From positions 32,482,371 through 32,546,370 of the forward strand of contig NC_068976.1 of assembly GCF_016808095.1 (NCBI RefSeq): a stretch of DNA of 64,000 bases, read 5' to 3'. Numbering within the stretch: position 1 is the first letter of the stretch; each line of letters opens with the position of its first letter. A program made the position numbers and the translations under genes. The notes under the pieces are model-generated. The model had not been told where the DNA came from, did not search any database, and worked only from the letters and a program-made list of their open reading frames with translations. Of this stretch, positions 11,301 through 23,333 are shown in pieces. Source of the DNA: Vigna angularis. Its lineage: Eukaryota > Streptophyta > Magnoliopsida > Fabales > Fabaceae.

Positions 11301-14294
11301 ATTATTAATTCTAATTTTTTTACCTTGTATTTGGATAAGAAATTTCCCAATTTTTAAGATATTCAAATAGATTGAATTTGAATTGATCTCCCTTCAAATT
11401 GTTTCATTTTAAAAATGTTTTGTTTGGATAACTCAATTCAATTTCCTGAATATTAATTGCCTTCTTTGAATAGAGTATTTCAAGTACCACCAAATACAAA
11501 AATTATTTATATATCAAATAATTGTTAAAAATTAAAATATATCAAAATTGATTATCTTTTGCAGTCAATTTTAGTTGATGTTATTTTTTGGTCAAACTTC
11601 GTCAAGGTTTATTTTACTGATAGTCGTAAAACTTTTCCTTGATTAATATTAACCAATATTGTTTTCAGTTTATGTCGAATACAATTTAGGCTGAAATCAG
11701 TCAAAATTATTTTTTGCAAAGTTGATGATGATTGGGGTTTTGTGTCAACTTTTTTATCAATGTCAAGTGGAAAATTTCTCCAATCAACATTGGTAAAAAA
11801 GAAATCCTAATTAATGTTTGCTGAAAACTTTCTAGTTAACATTAGGGAAAAAAAATAACAAACTATTGATAACAAAATAACATATTTGTTGATAAAAAAA
11901 TCACTGCAAACATTAACCAAAAAAAATAATCACAATAGACATTTGTTAAGAAGTAAGGTGAGATTTTCACCTACTTATTTACTATGAAATCGTCTTATCT
12001 CTAGTCGATGTGAGATTTCACCTACTTTTGCTAAAATAGGTTTTAACCCATAGCTCTGATACCATGTTAAGAAGTGGACTTTAAACCTAATTCAACTCTA
12101 CAAAATCAGATTGTAAAGTGAGGTTTGAATCTATTTATATAATATGAAATCTCTTTATCTCTAGTCGATGTGAGACTTCTAACAATATCAATTGAAAAAA
12201 AATTAATTCACAACCACAATAAGTTAGTCTCTCTAATATTAGCCAAGGAAAACTCTAACTAATGTCAAGCAAGAAATAATAATGGTTTATAAAAAAAACG
12301 TTCTAACAACTTAAATCATAAAACAACTCCTAGTAACCTCAATAAGAAAAACCCAGGTCGACATCAACCAAAAAGTAGTTATCTCGACAATCTCTCAATC
12401 TTAGTCAAATGGATGATGTCCAAAACCAAAATTGGGCTGAGGGGATAATTCGAAGAGTAAAGTGGAATTTGAAATTATATAACTTTAAACAATCCAATTA
12501 CTTTAATGGAAATTCAATTTCTTTTGAATTCCTTACCCAGACAGCGTATTTTACCATAAAGCATTTCAAATTCTTTAAAAAAATGAATTACCCTATTAAT
12601 TGCCTATTCAAACACGCTATTAATGTATTGCAAATATTATAGTTGTTTTAACGTAGTTTATTTTTCATCTAGGTAATAACTGATATGGAAAGGTTGAAAC
12701 AAAATTACCAAGAGCTGATGGATGAAGCGCGTAATTATCTGATGTGAGACTCTTTGCTTTAAAAAATATTAAATTCATTGCATGCTTTATCCCCGTATTT
12801 GTATTTCATGCAATATTTAAAAGAGAGGTCATTTCCTGATTACAACATGGGCACTTATTTCTGTATCGGAGTAAGCTCATTCAATTGTTAATGCATTCAA
12901 GGAAAAATGGATCAGGCTATCGTATTTACATCTTGCTTTAGTTGTGGACTGTTATTCTTTTTCTTTAGTTATTATCAGAATTGTCAATGGTTGTAATAAG
13001 GCTTCCATCTCTCTGTTTTAATAATTGGGGAGAATTTGTTAGACTAACCACCTGTAGGTTTTGTTAACCTGGGTTCTCTTCTATGCAATGGATGGAAATG
13101 TTGGTTAACGATGAAGGATTCATTTATTTGAGCATTGAACCAACCATATATTTAGTAACAGTAATTGTTAGTAATTAGTAATATATGCAAGAGTCTGTGT
13201 TATATATTAGTATTACTCGTAGATAATCCATTCAAAAAATTTTATTATGGAAATATAATTCTAGTAAACTTATTCAGATTCTTTAGTAGGGTCTTATCAG
13301 ATTGCAAAAATGAGGAAAATGAGGATATCATCTTCCCATACTTGTATTATGACTAATTGTGCACAAACCATTTAGAATCGACTTAATTTTCTTTACTGAT
13401 TCATTTCATGCCACTGGGTACTGCAGTTCTTTGCCTTAGCTTGTAATAATTAATTCTTGAAGATAATTATTAACATAATCATGAACAAGATCCACCATAC
13501 CTTGTTCCTGATAATTATTAACAAGACCCATCTTTACGTTGGACTTGGAGCATATGTAAGTTTTTAATTGGTAATTTTCTTAGTGTTTTCTTTTTGTTTG
13601 TAACTGTAGGCACTCCAGAGGACTTTACAATAGTCTATTGAACACCAGAAGGAAGATTGTGAAACATAGTACTGATATACAATTAAAGAAGATGAGAGAT
13701 GTATCTGAGGCTGCGGCAATGGCAAGATCCATCCTTCACAAGAAAGTGAGGGAGTTGGATGTATCAGCTAAGCAACCTCCACAGAACATTAAAACTATTA
13801 GCAGCTCTCATTTATCAGCAACCAACAAAAGCCAAACTGCAGCAAATAACAGAGAATCTGTTGTTGCTGATAGAAATACAGCTGCCGTAAAAGTTTTTAG
13901 TCAATCATCATCAGGTTCAGGTATGTGCAAAGATAATGAAACATTAGGGGTATAGAAGGAAACCTAACTGCAATGAGTTAATATATTTAATTTCTTGCAT
14001 CTGAATTAAGAGTACTGCTCTAGTTTATTTTTACCTGCTGATAGCACACGGTAAAGTTATGCTGTCTAGTCTTAGAGTGAGGATTAGAATCATAGAAATA
14101 TTGATGCAAATGTCATTCACCTTATTGATCTTGCAGATAAATCTAAGCCTCCCAAGGTTGGTGATAGTGTTCATATCTCTTCCCTTGGGAAAAAAGTGAC
14201 GGTTTTAGAAGTAGATTCATCCAAAGGAGAAATTGTAGTTCAAGCTGGAATCATGAAGTTGAAGCTGAAACTAACTGACGTTCAGAGATCATAG
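2327..14294 (+). CDS. MUTS2: MutS2-type MutS homologue, C-terminal 14 exons (5' part outside window)
   Basis: MutS-family ATPase of the MutS2 branch, which in bacteria and organelles acts on branched or recombining DNA rather than in mismatch repair. Exons: 2327-2383, 2465-2547, 2664-2787, 2864-2923, 4196-4438, 5151-5295, 6315-6442, 6716-6763, 6851-6981, 9796-9878, 11062-11165, 12673-12743, 13610-13920, 14137-14294; all phases close, giving about 580 residues. The Walker A motif GPNTGGKT is in exon 6, the 'SLSTFSGHL' signature in exon 7, Walker B 'SLVLLDE' in exon 8, '[10 protein letters not shown]' and the histidine loop '[11 protein letters not shown]' in exon 9. The C-terminus has a KOW-like stretch ('[20 protein letters not shown]') and then stops at TAG 14292, so no Smr nuclease domain follows. 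The N-terminal MutS2 core was not found left of 2327. Exon 8 ends in a GC donor. Plastid or mitochondrial targeting cannot be judged without the N-terminus. Confidence 0.93.
3044..3097. repeat. 27-bp tandem duplication
   Basis: The block beginning ATTTGATTACATTAAATAGG is present twice in direct succession (3044-3070 and 3071-3097) with no difference seen. It lies in the MutS2 intron between exons 2864-2923 and 4196-4438. Perfect identity suggests a recent local duplication. Confidence 0.85.
3255..3625 (+). mobile_element. Short LTR element (TRIM-like), copy A, damaged
   Basis: Two related direct repeats, about 3255-3379 and from 3524 to about 3625, start TGCTGGAAG and TGTTGGAAG; the first ends CTTAACA. 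The second is preceded by the purine-rich tract GAGGGGGGTG, the normal position of a polypurine tract. Between them lies an inverted piece of LTR end. The same family occurs at 8918-9303 and 11945-12184. No protein is encoded. It sits in a MutS2 intron. Confidence 0.7.
5740..6240 (+). mobile_element. Copia 3'-end and LTR fragment
   Basis: A purine tract 'TTGAGGGGGAG' at about 5796 is followed by TATTAGAAATCAACCCC, the usual arrangement of a Ty1/copia polypurine tract and 3' LTR start. The downstream 400 bp has LTR character (CT-rich, ending near the repeated 'TATCAGTATACC'). No pol reading frame or second LTR was found nearby. It lies in the MutS2 intron between exons 5151-5295 and 6315-6442. 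Confidence 0.45.
6764..6850 (+). other. GC-AG intron of the MutS2 gene
   Basis: Walker B 'LLDE' must be joined directly to 'VGAGTN', which forces the exon to end at 6763 (GATGAG) and the intron to start GCATGT; the acceptor TTAG ends at 6850. No GT at this position keeps the frame and the conserved residues. GC-AG introns are a known minority class in plants, usually with a strong flanking donor; here the exon side is GAG. Confidence 0.85.
7587..7910 (-). pseudogene. Copia RNase H C-terminal fragment
   Basis: A 107-residue open stretch on the - strand. Its second half, '[20 protein letters not shown]' followed by '[20 protein letters not shown]', is the conserved end of copia RNase H (family pattern: DNxAAxxIAxNPVxHxRTKHIExDxHFI). 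It is part of the antisense element and has no start of its own. Confidence 0.85.
8918..9303 (-). mobile_element. Short LTR element (TRIM-like), copy B, best preserved
   Basis: On the - strand the order is LTR (about 9303-9218, truncated), primer site TGGTATCAGAGC (9217-9206, exact match to the initiator-Met tRNA 3' end), about 135 bp of internal sequence without a reading frame, polypurine tract TGAGGGGGGTG (ending 9069), and LTR 9068-8918, which starts TGTTGGAAATCCCACATCG and ends CTTAACA. Total about 390 bp: a terminal-repeat retrotransposon in miniature. It is nested inside the antisense copia element. Confidence 0.82.
9961..10141. repeat. 40-bp direct repeat, 141-bp spacing
   Basis: A 40-base block starting ATGTTTGGATTCATCTCC occurs at 9961-10000 and again at 10102-10141 with one or two differences. 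The flanks also share 'CTGTCAGAA', so this is an imperfect tandem duplication of about 141 bp. It lies in the MutS2 intron after exon 9796-9878. Confidence 0.75.
10230..10980 (+). pseudogene. Possible retroelement gag/protease debris
   Basis: Very degraded. 'MDSSNYSSW' near 10252 resembles the start of a plant gag protein, and '[13 protein letters not shown]' near 10812 resembles an LTR-element protease active-site region (DSG replaced by DYG). Stops interrupt every frame. The assignment rests on these two short matches only. Confidence 0.3.
11330..12650. other. Intron filled with old repeat DNA
   Basis: The 1.5 kb intron between MutS2 exons 11062-11165 and 12673-12743 is AT-rich and repeat-like. 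Its two flanks (about 11330-11500 and 12440-12630) share TTCAAATT/AATTCAATTTC-rich sequence in opposite sense, which hints at a decayed inverted-repeat element, with TRIM copy C inside. No protein is seen; the open stretch at 12409-12642 has no family resemblance. Confidence 0.3.
11945..12184 (-). mobile_element. Short LTR element (TRIM-like), copy C, 5' part
   Basis: On the - strand one LTR (12184-12065) starts TGTTAGAAGTCTCACATCG and ends CACTTCTTAACA, directly followed by the exact initiator-Met primer site TGGTATCAGAGC (12064-12053). A second partial LTR-like piece (about 12020-11945) follows after a large internal deletion. Third copy of this family within one gene. Confidence 0.75.
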
Positions 14295-15180
14295 AAGTAG
14301 GGAAACCATGACCAATGTCATAAATGAGTAAGTCTTTTCTGTTTGCATAGGATCATATGGTGTGTCTTTTTCTATCTGCATAGTAATAATAACCACCCTG
14401 CACCACATGAAAGTCCATATATTAATAGAAATTATGCAGCATCAAGTTTCGAGAATTAAAAGTTGATTTTTTATAATTTTTATTTTAGAAATCAGCACAT
14501 TTTGTTGTGCAACTAAGTATAGACGGGGCCTTGGGCCTTACTCCATCCCTTGATTAGAGGTGGGTAAGGAGACCAGTCTGGCCCACTTAAGAACCAGTGG
14601 ATCCCATGTTTTAAATGAACCAGATAAGTCTGATCTTTGAAATAAATGGCCTTCATTTGTTTTTGTATTGGATCGCCACAAAAGCCCCTTGATAAACAGA
14701 CTAGTCCATAGACTCAATGATAATCCGAAAAAATGAAAAATATATCAATTTAAAAGAAATTTGTTTATTTTTTCTTTCCTTTGTTAGGATAAAATATATC
14801 AAACTAATATCTACTACATTAAAATCTATCAAGTCAAACTAAAATCTACTAAACTCAACAAAATTTCCTTTTTTAGTTTATTACTTATGTAATATTTTCA
14901 TCTAAAATGCTGCAATATCAAGTCCACGGGTTTAACAGACCGAGCCTGTAAACTGATTATAATTATGCTGATTTCCAAAAACGAGTTTGTTATCTGTAAA
15001 GTCTGCACACTTAAGTATGGGTTCAAAAATTTGGATCTATATAGCCACCCTTTTCTGTGATGAACCAGCAATCCCGAATGTTTTTGCTATTAACCGAAGA
15101 AACATGAATAGTTTTGTATTGCATCTCTAGTGTGGTATCTCACATGAGAATCCTTTACACAAGTGCATCCATCTTGTACT
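14295..15180. other. Downstream of MutS2, no gene seen
   Basis: Contains the MutS2 3' untranslated region and old AT-rich DNA. Around 14520-15050 there is a repeat-like passage with 'GACCAGTCTGGCCCACTTAAG' character that recurs loosely at 31440-31800. No coding frame. Confidence 0.4.
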
Positions 15181-15182
15181 AA

Positions 15183-16044
15183 ATGTTAACTTTTAACTTA
15201 TTAGAAGAATATATATGTAAGAAGAGAACACTAGACAATTTGATCATAGACTGCGACACCCAAACGGTTTTATTATTTTTATTTTTCATCTTTAACAACC
15301 CTTACCCTCTAGAAGTCCAAAATATATGTTTAACTTATTTGTATGCCCTTGAAAAGGGAAAATGTGCATTGAAAGTGCTATCATACGATGTGGCGTTGGA
15401 GGAAAAAAAGGTGGGGGGATTTTCAATATCAGAAACTTCAGTTCCTAGATTTAGCCGGATGTGTCAAACAATACAGTTTTGCAATGTCATCAGCTGTGCA
15501 AATAGTTGGCGTGCTAATTATGCAAGGTACATTTTCTTGATGATGCATACAAAATTCTATTGACTGATCTGCAATTTAAGCAACTTAAACTGTTTATGGT
15601 TTTGTCTCGTTGTCAGACTGTGAAATAAAGAAGAAAACAAGCTATTCAGTTGAAGTTGTGAACATCACATGGTGCTTGCTTGGTGGAAAGAACAGTGACA
15701 GGTATTCATAGAAAACAAAAAGGTTACGGTATTCTACCCTTTATTTCTTTTCACTTTATATTGAAATGAGCCCTCTTATTTTGTTAGGTGCGATTTATTT
15801 TTGGTACTGCTGATCGTATTATCTATAGAAATGAACCCCTTTGTTTTGTATTGTCTATTTTAGGCCTTTTTTGACACTGATGGAGATGGAATGTCCCTAC
15901 TCTCTTGAAGAAGATTCTACCGGATTCCAATTATGTGATTGGATTCCTTTAACTGAAAAAACACCTTCCACGCCCTCCTTACAAAATCAATTTCTGAAAG
16001 GGGATCATGGCGTGACTGTAGAAACGCTTTTTTATCTGCTATAG
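15183..16044 (+). other. Open stretches of unknown nature
   Basis: Two open frames, 15183-15563 (126 codons) and 15841-16044 (67 codons), with an AATAAAG at about 15624. The peptides show no motif I recognise. In another frame near 15868 'FFDTDGDGM' resembles an EF-hand loop but a stop follows at once. This may be an alternative 3' end of MutS2, a gene fragment, or chance. Confidence 0.2.
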
Positions 16045-19000
16045 TACAATGGCGATAACCAAGTCAGAATCTAGGATCTTGTACAAATCATCTCGATTCC
16101 CCAACCACTAGCCCCACCCTTGTGGCTTAGAAAGATTGAGTGTGGTAAAAACACAAGGTTGATGTACAAAACTAGTTTTCTTTTTTCCAACACAGTTTTG
16201 TGTAGGGTGTTTGTTTCTGCATCAAAATGTATGAAATGCAGTTTTTTTCATAAGCAACCTAGTGAAGTTTCTTTTTGTTCTTTTTAAGAAATAGAAGTGA
16301 TTTTACCTTCTCAAATGCATGTCCAAACACATGTAATTATTGTAGTTTATTGCCCCCATCTACTGATTTAGTTTTAATTTCTTTTTGTGGTACTGTCAGG
16401 GAATAAACGGAGTAATTTTGTTGCTATTGCAAGTTGCAACTAGGCATGAGATACAGTAGCTTACTGGATCCGAGCTTTAAAAATATTTTCTTAAGAAAAT
16501 GGCCAAGTTGGAAAACAATTACCTACTTGACTTTAACATAAAATAAAGTTGATCAAATTAAAAATGCAAAAGATTTTGAATTCAAAACTTCCACCAAGTT
16601 GGTGGAACTTCCTTCATCAAGCACTAATGGGTAGCTGAAAGGAAATCACCAACTAAGAAGGAGAAATTGATATACTATGCTTCTGTTCATGCAACTGCTA
16701 ATGCCATGTGTTGCTTGGTATTTACGATTTTGTGGTTATAAAGCTTCAAATTTTACTGTCATTTTTCATTTGGGCATACAAGACTGTAATCAGAATTTTT
16801 GTTTTCACAAAGCTCAAGAGTCTTTCGTTTGAGTTGTGTTTTAGTTTGTAACAGAGTCACGACAATACCTTTTTCCACAAGATAATTAGTTAGTGGAATT
16901 AACTTTATGTTTTGAATTTGCATTGTGTTTTGACTTGGCTTCCTAAAAAATATTGCACATAACGAGGTATTCCAGCTTTACATCACACGCCACTAATGGA
17001 ATTTGCTTTTGTACTAGTCCTTGTACTTTCTGCCATTGTTTATTTCTGCTGCATCATACACCACTACTGTTATCTTGCACAGATTCAATTAAATTTTCAA
17101 GCTGTTACCCATAGACCATAATTTTGAACATTTTACATGAGGCAATAGACATTAGTTTAAATTCTCAAGCTGAAAAATTTGTTGATTATTCTAAATTATA
17201 CAACATTACCTGCAACAGTAGCAGGCATCAACTTCCCACAATAGGTAGTGACATATAAATATACATTCATTAAAATAACTAAATGCTTTAGCATCATACC
17301 ATTCACTATAGCGTACTTTCTCTCTGTTTTAGTCTTGTATGTTCCTTGGATTACTGGTATGAAAAACTAGAGTGGTACTCAAGTTAAAATGTACTTGTGC
17401 TAGAAAAAGAAAACACATTAATTTTGCACAAGTTTAAGATTTTAGATGGATTGGACAATTCATAGAAGAGATTAAAATATTATCTTTTTAACTTAAAATT
17501 TCTAAAAAAAATAATGTAAATCGATCTGTTTATGCATAGTTTATTTTACTCATTTATATTTAATATAAAACGTCCATTGATTTTTTTTGCAATTAACAAT
17601 TGTTGATGAATATAATCTTTTTATGTGTAAAGATGAATTGTTCACAACAAACCATTGTTGATGAATATACTCTTTCTATGTATAAAGAACTAACAACAAT
17701 GATCAACACTAAGAAATTGAGTTACATAATTTTCCAAAAATGTGGAATACAAATTGGATTATTTTTCGTTAGGGCATTATATAGGGATGTCGTTAACAAC
17801 TTTTTTTAATTATTGCAAAGGTATTTTCCAATTTAAGTATAATTTATTAAAAAAAAACAAGTAGATATTTTTATTATTGATCACAAATGTCCTATTTTAT
17901 TGAATGAAAAAATTAAAGAGTTAAAAAAATTCAAATTAAGAGAGAAATAACGGGAATAAATTATTAAAAATCAAATATTTAAAATAACACCTATTTTTTT
18001 TTTAAATTTAACTGGAAGCAATAATTAAATTAGATAAAGAAAATATATTTGGAAAAAAATAAAAATAAAGAAAAAATTAATATAGAACAATTCTTTAAAG
18101 GTAGTTTAATTCAAGAATTAGATATTGATTTTATAAGTTAGAATTGAATTGTATAAAAAAATATATAAAATGGAGAAAAGCATCTATACCCACAATTAAT
18201 TTAAATTAAAATATTTCTCTATTTTTAATTTTAATGCATTTTAAATCAAAATTGAAAACATTCTTATTTTCTCGTTTCACGCAAGAGAGAGACAGGGAAC
18301 AGTCTACATTTTTTTTTCTAACATTATTCTTATTTAAATATTGTTAAAAGAAAGTATTAACGTTCTTCTTTACGTAATTCCATTAACTTTATATTCCGCC
18401 TTCTTAGTCTTAGGACGAAATTAACTCTCTATTTTGTATCAAACTACTATAATTTGCTTTAAAATTATTAAGCTAATTTAGTTTTTAAAAAGTGTGATAT
18501 TATATATAATTATTTGATTTTTTATTTCTAATATGCACACATCTCGGAAATGATTTTTGATGTTTTATTTTAGCATTCACAGAATATTCTCTTTGCATCT
18601 TCGTCTCTGTTGAACTTCTTTTCACCATCAAATGAAAAAAAAAATGTATTATTTTCTATGGAAACTTTTTAAAATAATAAAAAATGTTTTTTTTTATTAA
18701 TAAACTTTTGTAATAGTTACTGCTAGATATTCTTTATAGTCGACGGTGATATCTCACATAAGTTTTATAAAAAAAAATAAAAAAATACTGAACCTAAACG
18801 GAATATCGTTATTTGCGTTTTTGGTGGTGTGCAACATGACAAAACAGAAAAGAAAAAAAAAACAAAATATCTTCTTTTCCGGTACCAATTACATCTAATA
18901 ACATCACAAGTCACAAATAAAAACCCATATTTATGCCATAAGTCTAAGTCACTCAAGCCTTCGAATAAAATTTGACCTTCTTATATATTATATTATGAAA

Positions 19001-19359
19001 TTGTTTAATTTTAATCCACGGATTATCTGTCTTTTATGTGGGAATGGATGGTCGATGACCACTTCATAGTAAGATAGAATAATATGTTTAAAAAATAATA
19101 AGTCTTTGTTAGAATTGTTTTGATCCCATATTAAAAATATATATTTTAAATCTAATTTAATATCACCAATCACTATTCAATTAACCATTTATAAGAGTTC
19201 TCAGATGAAGTTTACATGCCATCAAATATTTTGCAGAAGTTGCATTGTTACACATATCTTACTAGCCTACACGCTAACCCATTAACACAATCAACCAAAG
19301 TTTAATTAACCATGTACCAGTCTATAACCACAAACAGAAAAATCAACCTACTTTAACAC
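16045..19359. other. AT-rich intergenic DNA
   Basis: No gene recognised. A 30-bp imperfect direct repeat ('TTGTTGATGAATATA') occurs at about 17600 and 17658. From 17800 to 18700 the DNA is extremely AT-rich with many A or T runs. The last part is the 3' flank of the DUF599 gene on the - strand. Confidence 0.5.
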
Positions 19360-20447
19360 CTAATTATCCCTTCCAATTTCAACATCAACATGGTGTTTGT
19401 TCAATTGAAAAACTTGAGCAATGTGAGTGTCAGCAACCCCAGCACATCCACACTCAAATGTAACATCCAAGAAGTAGAGCATGAAAACAAGAGCAAAGGA
19501 AGTGCAGAACACTGGAATTGGTCCAAAGAGCCACATGAACAGAGGGAATGAGAAGTAAAAGGCACGCAAGCCAAGGGACCAGAAATAGCTGCCTCTGTTC
19601 ACAGTGGTCGCAACATACTCAGCTGTGAGCATTTGGTGCCTCACATTTGAAGTCACTTTCTTGAAGGGCACGTTGATAAGGATACTTGCATGGCTATAGT
19701 ACCTTATGGACTGAACATTCAGCAGAAATGCCAACAAGAAACACACCAATATGGAAAAGAACTTTATGGACAAACCAAGGTCGCTCCTGTCCCCAAAAAC
19801 CTCAGACACCACGGTTTTCTTCTCATGCCCACTGCTCATCAACACAGCAATCAGGGAACTCAACATTATAGCTGTGGAAGCCAAAAGGGTCGATGCCATT
19901 ATGTTGTTCCTCAATGATTGCACTGCTAGAACCCCATTCTTCGATACATCCTTCACACAGTATCATTCAAAATCAATTAATTTTAAAGCAAAATTATTGA
20001 TTTTTACAGTAATTACTTTAAAAAATTATAGCAAAAGACTTTCTATCCTTGACCTATACCTCAAATAAGAAGAAGCAGGTTTGTGTGACTTGAAATCAAA
20101 TGCACAGATAAAGCTGATGCTGTGTAAAACAAGGTCTAACTAAGACATGCAATGAGTAATATATACGTTCCCAAAACATGCGATGAGATTCAAGGTATAT
20201 CAGTTTGAACCCAGAAACATAATTTTTGAAATTACGCAAAACCCAAGAATCAAAATCGAAACTTTTGAGCACCCACTGCACATACCTCCATCATGGCCTG
20301 GACCCAGATACGGCGATTGATTGCATTGACACCAATGACTGTTTTGGTGGGATGTTTCATGACTCGGTAGAAGAGCCAGAAATGATACACCGACATCATT
20401 AGTAGGCCACCAGGGACTAGTATGAAATCCAGATCCTTCTTTTCCAT
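19360..20447 (-). CDS. DUF599 family membrane protein
   Basis: Two exons on the - strand, 20447-20286 and 19950-19360, joined GAG|GAT with a GTATGT donor and a GTGAAG acceptor, give 250 residues, the usual length of the plant DUF599 family. The start 'MEKKDLDFILVPGG' and the exon-1 end 'RRIWVQAMME' are typical of the family (PF04654), whose biochemical role is unknown. Hydrophobic segments are seen at residues about 7-27, 72-95, 114-133 and 176-217 (the last long enough for two spans), so an integral membrane protein with four or five spans is expected. A conserved-type segment 'LAVQSLRNNIMASTLLASTA' leads into the second span. The gene looks intact and stands alone, with no partner nearby on either strand. 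Confidence 0.92.
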
Positions 20448-20641
20448 TGAATGACAATGTGTTAACGAATCTATTAACAAACCAAAGGGAAATGGCACAC
20501 AGTAGAGATACAGAACAGAAAATGGATTTGGAGATTGAATGGTGAGGAAGATGAAAAAGTGATTATGGAAGATTGAAGAAAGAGAGGGGAAGTTGTACAC
20601 GGGTATTGCCGTGAATGTATGGAAAGAAAATAATGAAATTT

Positions 20642-20652
20642 GGTATATATAG
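20642..20652 (-). promoter_or_regulatory. TATA box of the DUF599 gene
   Basis: On the - strand CTATATATACC lies about 195 bp upstream of the ATG at 20447. With the usual 30 bp spacing transcription would begin near 20615, giving a leader of about 170 nt. The leader region is pyrimidine-rich on the coding strand, as plant leaders often are. Confidence 0.65.
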
Positions 20653-20699
20653 AACTATCAAACACATGGAGGAGTTATATGTCATGCACACCCACGCAC

Positions 20700-23129
20700 C
20701 CAATCAAACACATGCCATTCCATTTTGACTCCCTATTTTCTAAAGTCATAATTGAATTCGGGTATAAATGAATTCAGGTAATGTCTGTATAATAAATATA
20801 TATATTACTTAATAAACAATTTCAAAGTCATTAATCTATACACAATAATAAAAGTTTCATTATAATAAATAACTTTTGGGAAAATAAGTTGTTATTTAAT
20901 TAAGTTGTTACTTAATAATAACATTTAAATTATTGTTTAACTTTAAATATATTTTGAATTAAATATTTATTTAGTTTTTAAATTTTATAATACAATTTAA
21001 TTAAAAATAAATAGATATAATTTTTCTAATTCAATTACCTTAAATTTGTTCAACATGACATTGTATCTCAGATTGTCAGATTAAATTATTTATATCATTT
21101 TATACATTTTAGTCAAATATCAATACAAAATGTCATTTAACATTAAAATAAAAATTAATATCATCATGTTAGGTATGAAAATTTTAAACAAAAATAAATT
21201 TCAATTTTACATTTAAAAATTAAAATATATTTAACCAGTATATTTGTATATCTATACACTTAATATATATTTTTATCACACGAAATAAAATTTAATATCT
21301 CTTATTCAAGTACTATCTTTTCATTATTATTTTTTTCATTAATTTTACTTAACATGGGTTAATTTTTGTAAAATGATTTTTTTCTTGCTTTTATCAATAA
21401 GCCAAGACTATTATTACTTGACAATGAGTAATGATAAAGTAATATATTTTTACATTCATTTATTCATAGTATAAGAATTAAATGATTATAAAAAGATGAA
21501 TTTTTATATTTTTTTTAAGAAAAAAAATAAAGGAATATAATATAAAATAAATATAGAAAAAATTATGTATGGAAATATCATTTGACATTTACAATAGTGA
21601 TCCTGGCATGAGACATCTTTCTTCCACCTCCAACTGGCTGTCAAATTTCTAATATATATATTGAATGTTAATGATAGCTTGTTGAATTGTTTTGTATTTG
21701 TTCTTCCTCTTTTTATGGTAATGTGAAAGCTTGTTGTGACGACATAGGAATGCCATAGCCAATCCACTAACTTTCCCCACAAAACACTAATCTTATTAAT
21801 CACTCTTTATATTCTCTAAAATTTTCTGTTTAACAACATTTATGCTATTTATTCTTTTCAAAATCAAATGTTACTCTTTACTTAATAATTAATATTGTCT
21901 TAAATTTGTTAATAGTTACAGATGTTTTGAGCACGTAACCATAGTAATGGTTACAAGTCAGTTTCACTTTAATTACTTTACTTTTCACTTAAAACGATGA
22001 CTGAATAATCATTTCTGAGTGATTTAAGTTAATTATTTATTACATTTCTTTTAATGTATTTAATGTGTTATTATATTTTGTTCTCTTTCCTCATCACTAT
22101 TTTCACTCAATGTATTAATTAAACCAACGATATAATCAGGAAAAAGAATTATTTTATATTTGGAATTTAAAAAATGACGAGTAAAAATTAACATTTTTTG
22201 TTGAAAAATGGACAACTAACAAAAATAAGAAAAGGAATATGTATTGTCTTAAATATTTAGAGAAAAATTTATTGTATTCTAACGAATCCTTCTCTCTTTT
22301 TTATCAATACGTCTCTCTTTTTTAGATGTGACTTTTTGACGTTTAACTAAACAAATAAAAAAAAAAGGTAACTTATACAATTTTAATAAACTGATTTATT
22401 TTTTCGTACAATATCTTTATCATTTTCACATTGTTTTACATTGAAAATATCACTGATAATAATGTATTTTCTCTCTTTATATAAAAACATCAATTATTTA
22501 TTTCTTATAAAATAATTTATTTCCTCTCTATATAATAGAGTATTAACTTTTCTTTCTCCATCCAAATGCTTGTAATAGAGTATATGAAGTGTATTTTCTT
22601 TTATTTCAATGAAAATAAGTTTCTTTCTATAAAAAAAATATAATTGGTCAAACAATAGTTAATGTAGTTTTAAATTTAACAAACAATAAACAAATTTTGA
22701 ATAAAAAAGCTAAGAATTAAAAAGGAATATTGAGAGTAACTAAAAGAATAATTGATATTTTGTTAGAATGACAGTTAATAGAAATCATTTTTTTAAATAC
22801 TGCACTTAAAAATGATAGGGAATAATTCATTTACCCTTAAATCTTTAATATTTTAGCTTTTCAATTTTATTTTCGATCTCTTGATGTTGTCATTCTTGAT
22901 ATTTCTTAATTTTCTTTTCATATATATACCTCTACGTAAATGTAATATGTCTTTTTCTATGTGTAACATGAGCGAATGATTAAAGTTCATGGGTGAGAGC
23001 ATTTCAAATTAAATATATCATTTGCTAGTTATATTAACTTTTTTTTTAAAATATACAATCATCTTAAAGCATAAAGAGTTTAAGCATGACGTGAGTTTTC
23101 TTTCAAATATTTCTTAGAGGCTAAAATTT

Positions 23130-23130
<1 letters not shown>
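20700..23130. other. AT-rich intergenic DNA
   Basis: Upstream flank of the DUF599 gene. No coding frame of interest; the open stretch at 21504-21803 has no recognisable motif. Very AT-rich, with short A and T runs and no clear element borders. Confidence 0.5.

Positions 23131-23132
<2 letters not shown>

Positions 23133-23194
<62 letters not shown>
23133..23194. repeat. (TA)n microsatellite
   Basis: About 31 uninterrupted TA units. Such tracts are length-polymorphic and can form cruciforms. Confidence 0.97.
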
Positions 23195-23195
<1 letters not shown>

Positions 23196-23333
23196 TAACG
23201 TTGTGTTTGTTTGTATGGAATGTTTTGTTCATGATTATTCGTGATGAGAGATTACATAGATTTTGAGTCTTCGTATCTTAACTCAATTTTACGTTGATTG
23301 AGAATGAAATGACCAAAATGTCCACAGAGACTT

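Noticed and set aside
3255..12184. Short LTR copies as Cassandra elements with 5S rRNA promoter
   Set aside because: No 5S-type internal promoter sequence is seen in the LTRs; primer site, polypurine tract and size point to another TRIM family.
15868..15900. EF-hand-like 'FFDTDGDGM'
   Set aside because: A stop follows a few codons later and there is no second hand or helix in frame.
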